Part shown: in pieces, positions 56,401-64,000 of the stretch | Numbering within the stretch: position 1 is the stretch's first letter | Layout of the letters: each line of letters begins with the position of its first letter | Assembly: GCF_050436995.1 (NCBI RefSeq) | Contig: NC_134773.1 | Span: 4,332,194-4,396,193 of the forward strand | Length of the DNA: 64,000 nt | Reading direction: 5' to 3' | Origin: Anticarsia gemmatalis | Lineage: Eukaryota; Arthropoda; Insecta; Lepidoptera; Erebidae | Program-made: the position numbers and the translations under genes | Notes under the pieces: generated by a model | Seen by the model: the letters and a program-made list of their open reading frames with translations, nothing else | What the model was told of the DNA's origin: nothing | Database searches by the model: none

Positions 56401-59400
56401 AGCTGAATACCAGTATTGTACATGTAGCTCTATCGGACCTCCACAACACAGTTACTTCGGTTATAACACGATACTCCTCGGTAAGACTGGTGGTCAGACT
56501 TTCAAGCTTTTAACTACAGGTCTCGTCTGTCATAGATCTTTGAAAATGAGCCAAAATTTTATGTGCCTTCCGAAACACGGAGGTACTCGATATGTACAAG
56601 AATCTTTAGAAAAACCTCGGCAAGAGTAACTGAACCTCAGAGATCTTCGGGTCTTCGGGATTGAACAGCTTTGACACTAGATTGACCACTAACCATACGA
56701 CAAAAAGTGACAAGTAAGAATACAACTGACAATTGTCCTTTTGATAAGTTAACCGACACTTATTTATAAGATATGTAACTGGCTGTAAATTATTTAAAGT
56801 TGGACCATATTTGTCAGCTCGGAATAGCATCTGTATCATCTATGCCTCTGCAAGCAAATGTACCTTGCATCAATCGATATAAAAAAAGGTGTGTTGGCGT
56901 TTCTCGCCTGCCTTATAAAAGCGGGAAGATCCCGCAAAGAGCTCGGTTCTCATTATAGACAATAGCATTTTCGAACAGGAGTAAATCAAATGATACTATT
57001 CCGTGCTGACAAATGTTGTTCAACCTTTAAACGCCATTTCGCTCAAACGCGAAAGTTTTCGATCACCGCCGTAAGCCGAAAACTTTTAACTGGAAGCCGT
57101 ATTTGTCAATTCGAACACTACACCTGCCTATAGCGTTAAAATTTTCTCTAAGCCGTAAATTTCGCCGCAATCTATTACAAGCCAATTTTTCACCTAATAA
57201 AATATGTAAGCCCTATATTAAAATTTTCGTCGTAAGCCGTTTATTTAAGCAGCTTATTCAAAGCCGCGTTTGTCAAAGCTTATTGCTGTCTTCATTGCAT
57301 AAGTTAATCGTTATTATTATCCTCATAATTCCCTAAATATCGACCAAGTTCTTGTATCAAATCGAACTCGCCTACGTCTCATGATTTCCATTGTAAGAAA
57401 AAAAAGTACTTCTTTTAACATTATGTGCACGTAGATAGTGCATACTATTTCTTTCATCACAAGACATATCATTGGCATCAGTATGATTTCACATTATTTC
57501 GTATGGGAATCGAACCCAAGAACATTGTAGTCGGATCCACATCAATGTAACGATATATCGTCATGTATACGAGCTAAATCCACAATCGTGATTTACAGAT
57601 CACGGGATCACGGGATCGCGGGATCGCGGGATCGCGGGATCGCGGGATCGCGGGATCGCGGCATCGCGGGATCGCTGGATCGCGGGATCGCTGGATCGCG
57701 GGATCGCGGGATCGCGGGATCGCGGGATCGCGGGATCGCGGGATTGCGAATCACGGATCAGGGATCGTCTATTCAAGATAGATCAATATGGCGTGGATCC
57801 GGTCTGACTATACATGACTTCTAATCATCATTTCTTGTGTCAGTTTAATGTAAACTTAAGTCTTTATGAACCACGTATAATTTAGTATCTATTAATTAAG
57901 TTATTATCTATATTTATAGTTAATTATATATTACGAACTAGGGAAGCGAAGCATTTTGGCTGGGTTTCGTTTGGAAGTCGGTTAATACTTATAGAGGTTT
58001 AACACGTTCGCTGCCCCCGACGCGTATGTGCGTTTCGTAAAACGCATATACGCGTCGGGGGCAGCGAACGTGTTAAGTACCGATTGTCGGTTATTTTATG
58101 ATTTTCAGATAATGGTCGACAGGTCAAAACCATAATAAAAACTACATTAAATAATATTAAAGATTATTTTTCTATAATTTAAATTTCTTCATTTTAATAT
58201 AAACTTTGGTAAATCTGCAATAATTTTTTGATCGCAGAATCATATAATTTCGTATTCTTTTAATTGATGAATTAATCAATGAAAAATATATATTTATTTC
58301 GAGATATGCATGAATTATTCTACATTTTTATAATGCCGACAATCAGTAACTCCACCTCACTATCTAAAATGGCAAGTTTTGTGACAAACACTATATAATA
58401 CTGTAATTTTAATCATTATTATAAAAAATGCCTACAAAATACTAAGAAATTAAATAAATTACTTTTATTATTTGTAACAAGAGTCTTCGAAATATGAGAG
58501 AATGGAAATGGTTTTAAAATTTTATTGCAAATACACGATTTTTTTTATAATATTAGTATGGAAGCGCGGATAACGTTTCGCTTTTAAAACTGTTTATTAA
58601 TATTAATACAAGAGTTATTTTAGACCGAAATATTATTTTGAAAGATTTAATTATTTAAAATTTTATTGTTATTAAAAGGTTTATCAAGTTTATCCGTTTG
58701 TATTTTTATTCAAAAACCGTACCTGTTTATAAGTTTAATTTGCTTAAAATCGCGTTGTTTATAAATCCGTTTTGGTAAAAATACTATTTTTATAAAAATC
58801 CGATTCTTTATGGTATTAAATTATGTCGATTAAATATTTAAAAAAATGGTTTCTACAAAAAACAGAAGACAAATTTACAAGTCAGTTAGATTGGAAGAAT
58901 TAATATTATCTTAAATATAAAAAAGAAATATTTTTACATTACAAAAAAACTCCCACTGCTGGGGAAAATCATCTATCAGGTCATTTAAATCTCAAGCATG
59001 CATTTCCCAATATTATTAAAGCTAGTTTAATAACATAATTATAATAAAAAAAAAACACATGATTTCTAAAAAGGTCACCTGACTTTGACCTTTGACCTAT
59101 GACCTTAGCTTGACCTCGAAAGTGTTGATCTTTAAAGAATATAGAAAAGATACTCCTGAAGATAAACCTGGTTCTTAACGTCCTTTATTTTTATTTTTTT
59201 AAACACCTACTTCTTTCAATCTCTGCATCACCCTAAGGTAGACTGGTAGATAATGCATTTGGCATTAAGTCCGCCTATATACACATGTATATGAAGTTTA
59301 AAATAAATAAATAAATAAATAAAAGATAAGTTCTTTAAAGAAATATTATCTTTTTTGTAATGTAAAAACATTTTTAAATTATGACTATAATACAATATTT

Positions 59401-62400
59401 AGTTTAAAAGTACATACAAACATGCTTTGAAGAGCAACATGCAATTTCAATGATGTATATAAAATTATATTATAATAGAAATAAAAATTATTATTGTTGT
59501 CTATTAAGAAACGATTTTTTAACATCAAATAATTTGTAGGAATGACTTTGAAACTGATAAAATCTTTATTCATACTAATATTATAAATGCAAAAGTCTAT
59601 CTGTCTGTCTGTTCTTGTGTCTCTCTGTTGTCTTTCCACAAGTAAAACTGGTTTTTATCAAATTTTTCATGGACATACTTAATATAAAGACACAGGTTCA
59701 AATAAAGGCATACTTTACATACATACATATATAAAAATAAAATCGCGCCTTCTTCCCATAGGGGCAGGCAGAGACCAAAGGCATACTTTCCTTTGAAAAA
59801 ATAACCAAATAATTGTCTGAAATAGGGAATGAAAACTACGCAACTTTGCTAATTTGACATTAATTATTTGATTTTGCCTGTCAAAACTATTAAAATTACT
59901 ACCTAACATTAATTATTTGATTTTGCCTGTCAAAACTATTAAAATTACTACCTAACATTAATTATTTGATTTTGCCTGTCAAAACTATTAAAATTACTAC
60001 CTAACATTAATTATTTGATTTTAATTTACTCCTCAAACAGTGATGTGATAATAGTTAGTTCAATGATAGAAAAATCGTTTCCCAGTAGAACATCAAAAGG
60101 GTAATACAAAAGTGTTATTTAAATAATAAACCTTAAGCGTAAGTGGCCTAGAGTACATAGTTCAACGCCGTCACCAAGCCGACCGTCATTGTTTTAAAAT
60201 ATACAATATTTGTAAAGCGTTCGTGTATTATTTAAACGCTGCAATATTTACATTACAAGATGTATTTTATATGCGTATGAACATATACAAAAAGAAGAAA
60301 GTGGCGCGGTCGGTAGTGTATGCGACCGCCGTGCGAGGTCTTGGGTTCGAATCCTAGGACGGGCCAAAAAGTGTTTCCTGAGATTTTCTGTACAGAATTT
60401 CTTAAAAATTGACAGAAGTTAGGAAGTTGAGGTCTTAGACCTCCGTGCTTCGAAGAGAACGTAAAGCGGTTGGTCCTGCGCCCGACCTCCCACTGGTCGT
60501 GTCGGTTATCCGTTACACCGGGTTATGAGAGCAAAGGAATAGAGTGTACCTGTGTATTGTGCACACACTTGGACACTAAAAACACAGTTGGCCAGTTTCA
60601 ATAAAACTAACCGCTGTAGCCGGATACCGGCTAGGACAATATAATTAATATATTATTATCATACGAAGAGTAAGACACGAAACTATACGCAACAAAAATA
60701 CATCTAGTAAGTAAAAACATTCAATCATTATACTTTTAACACGAGTTCGTGTATTAAACAACCGAATCGGGCGGTCCATCGCCTCTATCATTCAAAATAG
60801 ACTTCCTCAAATTCAACGTAGACAACTGACTGACAGGCACTTCCGTATTTGAATAACTATTGGATCCCCTAACAGGCCCCCATCTACTGAAATTAGTTTC
60901 CAAATCGTCCGTAGAATCTAGAGTAAAAGTACTATCACTGCGCTCGCTTTTGCCTGCGTCGTAATTCTCCAAAGACGGTAAATCTATCATCACAGCTTCC
61001 ATAGCTCTGTCTTGCTTCAAACTCTGCTGTGAAATACTTCTTTTCATAGGCTGAGCGGCTTCTTGTTTAAACAACTGTTCAGACATACTCTGCCTATTCA
61101 ATTTCTTTTCTCGTACTTTTTCCTCCGTAATTTTATCTTCGAAAGCCATAATAGGCTCCCTTCTCCATTCATCATTGGTATTGAATACAGAAAACCCTGA
61201 TATTTTATCAGAAACTAGTTTCAAGTTTGAAGTAGATGCGTAACGCTGTGCTTTGGTCAATTTGCCGCGTTTTGTCGTACTTGTAGCGCTGGTTACGGCT
61301 GATTTTGATATACGATTAGGGCTGATGCTCCTACGTCTATCCATATTGGGCGTGTTGGCTGCTGATAAGAAGTTTAGTGAGGTCCTAGACCGTGATAAGG
61401 AGCCTATAAACGATGTTCTCTGTTGATAAGCGCTTAGGACGTGTTGCAGAACATTTTTCGGCCATGGCACGTTGAGATAAACGCCGCGGTCTGGGATAGC
61501 AATGTTGAATTTTTTCTCGTGATCGTCTAAGTGTTTCTCGAATGATTTTAGGATGTTCTGTTTAAAAGATTTTTTGGTTTTAGTAATGCGTTGCACTACT
61601 ACGGCACAGTAAAATATTTTTGGTGGGTTTTGAAACGTTTTTTTTAAAGTTGTATAGTAATTGCGTGTACGTGTGTATACGTGCACGCATATAGTGTGTA
61701 GTGGGTTTTGATATATTTTAATTTTCATAACTCAATACTATCAGTAGTAGAAATTTTAACAGTGCAGTTAACTATTAATTAAATTAACCAAATTTAACCA
61801 ACTTCAACAAAGGTTAATTAACTAAAAATGTGCAATACTGCTTACACTATCTCTAATCAGCAGTATTGTACTACGAAAATTGTCATGTCGAGAATCGAAC
61901 CCACTACACACTATATAATTTTACTATTTATTGTATGTATACGTTTCAAAACCCATTAATAATGTACATATAAACGTATATACCATCACCAAACATTAGT
62001 TCAAGCTACATACATGCTTACAAATATGTGGATAACGGAATATGAAAAACATATTCGTATGATATTTTGATAGTAAGTTACTAGTTATCATGTAATATTT
62101 AGTTTGTCAGTCCTATTTCATACGTATACATGAGGTTTCCTGAAATTTTATAGTTGAAGTCGAAGACCCAAATAATACGCAAATGAAAGCCCGCAAGGAA
62201 ATTAGGTCACAGTATTTTTAACTAAAAACATTATCTAGTAACAGTCTCTATTCCCTTAATCTTTAATCGATAGTTAGTTATTGAAAATTACATTGCGGGG
62301 CGTTTTTTATTAAGGTCGTTTTCAAATATATATACACAACTCTCAGGTGAAATGGTTCTCTGAAGATGTTTTCCTTTTCGTATACATTTCGTTATCCACA

Positions 62401-63988
62401 TATAAGTGTATGAACACATGCGTACAGTCCACCCAGACACTTGCAAAGCTAATTACATCACATGCCTTATAATATGAGATTATTTGAGCAACCTTATGTA
62501 TAAGAAAAAATAAAAAAAACATCCTACTAATATTATAAATGCGAAAGTTTGTGAGTATGTATGGATGTTTGTTACTCTTTCACGCAAATACTACTTAACC
62601 GATTACAATGAAATTTAGTATGTAGATAGCTGAAGACCCAGAATAACACACAGGATACTTTTTATCCCGGAATTTCTGAGTGATCGGGATTTACACGGAA
62701 ACGGTTTCTACGCGGACGAAATCGCGGGCGGCCTCTAGTAATACATAACAATTTGACGCTTTTCTTATACATAAGGTCGCTCAAACATACATGCATACAT
62801 CACGCATATACCAAAAATATAATATTTGACAAAGTGTGTATTTTATACACTTTTTAACAAGTACCTAATAAAAAATATACACAACACATATTTTCATTCA
62901 CACTGTCTAAAGAAAAGTAATAACATATTTAAACGATGTAAAATTTAGAATAGTGTCTTGTTTCAATTAGCTATTGTCTTAAAACTCTTTCTTTATAATT
63001 GAGAACCATGTAATTTATTGGTAGATGACACAATAGTCTCAAATTTTCGCAAATACTAGTAATTTTAATTATTAATTTTTTAAAACGCAATTTTGTCTAA
63101 ACTAAAAAAAGTCATAAATGCAAGTCAGTTGGTCTGTTACGCTTTCACAGCTATTAAAATAATAAATTAAATAATTAGTTAATATATAATTATTTTCAGA
63201 TTTCAAGTTGAAGTCAAATTGAAAATCTGTTCGGCAACTCTTTTAACAAACAGTACCATGTGAATGGAGAGCCGACGGGCATTAGGTTTTAACATTACAA
63301 CAATACCTGAATGTTTTAAAACAATAGCCAAATTCAACCAAGACACTCATAGCCGAATCCAGAAACAATTTTAATTCTTCAGCCACGCTAAAGGCCTTCG
63401 GGCTTGAACAACTTTGACACTAGGTTGACCACTAACCATACGATAAGGAGAACCCTTTGACCGCCACGGTCGGCAATACTCGACAAATCAGAACGTGCTC
63501 AAAACGCTATATTTTTGTCGACATTTGCCGACGAAAGCATCGTGAGCACTTTCTGATTTGTCGAGTATAACCGACTGTGGCGGTCAAAGGGTCAATCTTC
63601 TTCTTGTCGTATGGTTAGTGGTCAAACTAGTGTCAAAGTTTAGAATTAAAGTTATTTTCGCTCGCGGTGGCAACCGGGCTCAAGAATTGATTTGGGGTGC
63701 GTTTCTGCATTCGGTTTCATCTTTTCAACACACATTTTTGACCCCTACATTTTAAACCCCTGCTATTTTGATCCCTACATTTGAGACCCCTACATTTTTG
63801 TCCCCTATATTTCAGACCCCTACATGTACAGTGCAAGTACTCACCAGTTTCCTGTCACCGAGGGTGGCGCGCCACTCCTTCAGCTCCTGGGAGTACCTCT
63901 CCTCGACCGTCTTCATCTTGTTGCTCTCGTGGTTCATCAGAGCCTTGCGCTTCTCGTTCTGGTACTGCTCCAGCTCGCGGAGTAACGC
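49229..63988 (-). CDS. Slik: Slik/SLK/STK10-type STE20 kinase, last two coding exons
   Basis: Two minus-strand exons, 63988-63845 and 49378-49229, join in phase 0. Together they encode ALLRELEQYQNEKRK...., YSQELKEWRATLGDRK and ALEEEFTVQLEEQERQ, ending SSHYD-stop. The spacing and the blocks (LQNEK, QELKEWR, RKxLEEEF, QLEEQE) match the extreme C-terminus of SLK/STK10 kinases, the helical region involved in dimerisation and regulation. In Drosophila, Slik acts at the cell cortex, phosphorylating moesin. The kinase domain lies right of the window. The final intron is 14.5 kb, full of hairpin elements, and contains an unrelated ORF at 60754-61728. Confidence 0.88.
49719..49833. mobile_element. Hairpin element, copy 8
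   Basis: Complete foldback in the slik last intron, ~340 nt upstream (transcript sense) of the last exon. Confidence 0.85.
49834..51300. other. slik intron, AT-rich
   Basis: Contains a stretch of TTTGCAC repeats (49935-50035), a poly-A tract and a tRNA-SINE fragment (50759-50814). Nothing coding. Confidence 0.55.
50443..50471. repeat. Poly-A tract of 29
   Basis: Uninterrupted A run in the slik intron with no recognisable retroposon body attached. Confidence 0.95.
51301..51403. mobile_element. Hairpin element, copy 9
   Basis: Complete foldback in the slik intron. Confidence 0.85.
52271..52406. mobile_element. Palindromic TTAA-flanked MITE (CCCTTTGACC termini)
   Basis: 136 bp, TTAA at both sides, termini CCCTTTGACCGCCACGGTCGG / CCGACCGTGGTCAAAGGG. 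The centre has a second nested inverted repeat around TTGCCGACGAAAGCGTCGTG. piggyBac-like by target site and CCC start. Relatives at 63453-63592 and, partial, at 4138-4222. Confidence 0.75.
52909..53027. mobile_element. Hairpin element, copy 10
   Basis: Complete foldback in the slik intron. Confidence 0.85.
53031..53208. mobile_element. Short inverted-repeat element with TATCTGACGGAA termini
   Basis: TATCTGACGGAAGATGCGTCG at 53039 pairs with CGACGTATGTTCCGTCAGATA near 53172-53193. It sits directly after a hairpin element. Single copy. Confidence 0.5.
53411..53526. mobile_element. Hairpin element, copy 11, with an arm fragment just before it
   Basis: Complete foldback; 53375-53405 is a fragment of another arm (GGTAGTTTATTTATTCGATAGC). 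Confidence 0.83.
53812..54101 (+). mobile_element. Interspersed element, type B
   Basis: Forward copy whose first 18 bp (ATCTATACTAATATTATA) are duplicated. Confidence 0.7.
54198..54401. mobile_element. piggyBac-type MITE
   Basis: 204 bp flanked by TTAA (54194-54197 and 54402-54405). Terminal inverted repeats CCCTAGAAAGATAACC / GGTTATCTTTCTAGGG begin with the canonical piggyBac terminus CCCTAGAAAGATA. No transposase ORF. Confidence 0.88.
54410..56350. other. slik intron, mixed repeats and AT-rich sequence
   Basis: 54585-54725 is a foldback (ACGGGAATTATCGCGAACAC ... GTGTTCGCGTTAAATTCCCG) around a GC-rich core. 55160-55270 has an inverted pair GTGACAACTTGG / CACCCCGCGGTGAC. The rest is AT-rich. 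Confidence 0.5.
56357..56645 (-). mobile_element. 5S-derived SINE, family Q, diverged
   Basis: Antisense copy in the slik intron, followed by a family P tail fragment (56645-56702). Confidence 0.7.
56900..57595. other. slik intron with GTAAGCCG-containing repeat
   Basis: 57050-57280 has several loosely spaced GTAAGCCG/CGCAATC motifs on one strand, perhaps a decayed tandem element. No ORF supported. Confidence 0.4.
57596..57748. repeat. Tandem 8-bp repeat (GCGGGATC)n
   Basis: About 18 units of GCGGGATC with rare variants (GCTGGATC, GCGGCATC, ACGGGATC). Located in the slik intron. Confidence 0.95.
58003..58072. mobile_element. 70-bp near-perfect palindrome flanked by TTAA
   Basis: TTAA at 57999-58002 and 58073-58076. 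Arms CACGTTCGCTGCCCCCGACG / CGTCGGGGGCAGCGAACGTG, continuing inward as CGTATGTGCG / CGCATATACG around a short loop (TTTCGTAAAA). A minimal piggyBac-type foldback; no other copy in the window. Confidence 0.65.
58080..59860. other. slik intron, AT-rich, no gene seen
   Basis: Homopolymer-rich sequence with one TCTG-type repeat near 59600 and a short GGGCAGGCAGAGACCAAAGG repeat fragment near 59760. Confidence 0.55.
59861..60021. repeat. Tandem 49-bp repeat
   Basis: TAATTATTTGATTTTGCCTG starts at 59861, 59910 and 59959 (49-bp period), with a partial unit at 60008. Units are virtually identical, so the expansion is recent. Confidence 0.93.
60300..60600 (+). mobile_element. tRNA-derived SINE, second family (R)
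   Basis: A-box-like TGGCGCGGTCGGTAGTG and B box GGGTTCGAATCC, then a body (GCCTGACCTCCCACTGGTCG-like, GTGTACCTGTGTATTG) shared with 4440-4600. The tRNA head is followed by non-tRNA sequence, so it is a SINE, not a tRNA gene. Confidence 0.78.
60754..61728 (-). CDS. Single-exon ORF for an unrecognised 324-residue Ser-rich basic protein, nested in the slik intron
   Basis: 325 codons including stop, start ATG preceded by an in-frame TGA two codons upstream. It is by far the longest non-transposon ORF in the window. The N-terminal ~70 residues are Lys/Tyr-rich. The middle is Ser/Arg-rich with basic phosphosite-like patterns (SRSRTSLNF, MDRRRSISPNR, KRSISQQSLK); the C-terminal third is acidic and Ser/Thr-rich (ERSDSTFTLDSTDDLETNFS). 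No domain, signal peptide or membrane segment is recognised. The first ~40 residues could be untranslated or intronic sequence if an upstream exon exists, since the base composition changes there. It lies on the same strand as slik and entirely within its last intron. It might be a nested gene or, less likely, an alternative slik 3' exon. No repeat similarity inside the window. Confidence 0.6.
   Translation of the reverse strand: MKIKIYQNPLHTICVHVYTRTRNYYTTLKKTFQNPPKIFYCAVVVQRITKTKKSFKQNILKSFEKHLDDHEKKFNIAIPDRGVYLNVPWPKNVLQHVLSAYQQRTSFIGSLSRSRTSLNFLSAANTPNMDRRRSISPNRISKSAVTSATSTTKRGKLTKAQRYASTSNLKLVSDKISGFSVFNTNDEWRREPIMAFEDKITEEKVREKKLNRQSMSEQLFKQEAAQPMKRSISQQSLKQDRAMEAVMIDLPSLENYDAGKSERSDSTFTLDSTDDLETNFSRWGPVRGSNSYSNTEVPVSQLSTLNLRKSILNDRGDGPPDSVV
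61740..63380. other. slik intron upstream of the nested ORF
   Basis: Mostly unique AT-rich sequence plus the type A element at 62523-62741. It would hold the promoter of the nested ORF if that is a gene; no TATA/Inr pair stands out. Confidence 0.45.
62523..62741 (+). mobile_element. Interspersed element, type A
   Basis: Full-length copy in the slik intron, ending GCGGGCGGCCTCTAGT. Confidence 0.72.
63453..63592. mobile_element. Palindromic MITE (CCCTTTGACC termini), second copy
   Basis: Same family as 52271-52406, but the left flank is AGAA rather than TTAA, and on both sides it runs directly into inverted pieces of a 5S-SINE. Confidence 0.7.
63738..63833. repeat. Short minisatellite next to the slik penultimate exon
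   Basis: Variants of TTTTGACCCCTACA, spaced about 17 bp, occur five or six times and end about 10 nt from the splice donor of the exon at 63845-63988. In the transcript they read as (A/T)-rich GGGGTC repeats. Confidence 0.75.
63845..63988 (-). CDS. Slik: Slik-type kinase, penultimate exon
   Basis: 144 nt, exactly 48 codons, between acceptor CTGCCCCCAG and donor GTGAGT. GC-rich and heavily charged coiled-coil sequence. It encodes ALLRELEQYQNEKRKAL, then SNKMKTVEERYSQELKEWR and ATLGDRKL. If the acceptor were not used, the frame would stay open to the window edge. Confidence 0.87.
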
Positions 63989-64000
63989 CTGGGGGCAGAC

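Noticed and set aside
57588..57824. ORF with repeated GSRDRGIA peptide
   Set aside because: Produced by the 8-bp GCGGGATC repeat; no start context, no homologue expected.
60300..60370. Possible tRNA gene (A- and B-box-like sequences)
   Set aside because: The acceptor stem does not close and the following 230 bp match another copy at 4.4 kb, so it is the head of a SINE. The same applies to the B boxes near 4665 and 18670.

Overview
The window is eukaryotic and almost certainly from a moth or butterfly genome. Short exons with GT-AG introns sit in AT-rich DNA crowded with lepidopteran-type repeats: tRNA-derived SINEs, two families of 5S-rRNA-derived SINE, mariner-, piggyBac- and hAT-type MITEs, and a 5'-truncated non-LTR retrotransposon. 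There are no bacterial genes, no rRNA genes and no convincing stand-alone tRNA gene.

Four host loci and one nested ORF could be reconstructed by joining exons. (1) On the minus strand (13385 down to 324, continuing off the left edge) lies the 5' part of a CLIP-domain serine protease. It has four single-copy exons (signal peptide, CLIP domain in two exons, linker) followed by FIVE tandem, intact, mutually diverged copies of one exon, the exon that carries the linker cysteines and the zymogen activation site. No catalytic exon was found between the copies, so the shared catalytic exons should lie left of the window. (2) At 19825-22398 (+) is a small three-exon gene for a 129-residue protein of unknown function. 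(3) At 26908-40513 (+) is a complete ten-exon paralogue of the CLIP protease (392 residues, His/Asp/Ser triad and Asp189 visible), with a single copy of the activation-site exon. (4) On the minus strand, 63988 down to 49229, are the last two exons of a Slik/SLK/STK10-type STE20 kinase (C-terminal coiled-coil region), separated by a 14.5 kb intron. (5) That intron holds a 324-codon ORF on the same strand (61728-60754) that I do not recognise.

The two proteases are divergently arranged and have matching exon lengths (98, 68 and 65 nt for exons 2-4) and matching intron phases, so they are duplicates. Their last common ancestor presumably had one exon 5, and the minus-strand gene has since multiplied it. 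Every copy enters in phase 1 and leaves in phase 0 with length 2 mod 3, so joining exactly one copy (or, arithmetically, four) keeps the frame. This looks like an array of mutually exclusive exons that swaps the activation site of one protease. None of the six versions has Arg or Lys at P1, so a non-tryptic activating protease is expected, as in the snake/persephone (CLIPC) group.

The remaining DNA is mostly repeats. The left half is dominated by 5S-SINEs, tRNA-SINEs and short lepidopteran elements inserted in the introns. The 39-54 kb part is studded with a ~115 bp near-perfect hairpin element. Tandem arrays include a 172 bp unit with inverted termini (7.4-8.1 kb), a 28 bp unit (15.8-16.3 kb), an 8 bp unit (57.6 kb) and a 49 bp unit (59.9 kb). 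The flanks of the slik exons and the 41-43 kb stretch are AT-rich and otherwise featureless.
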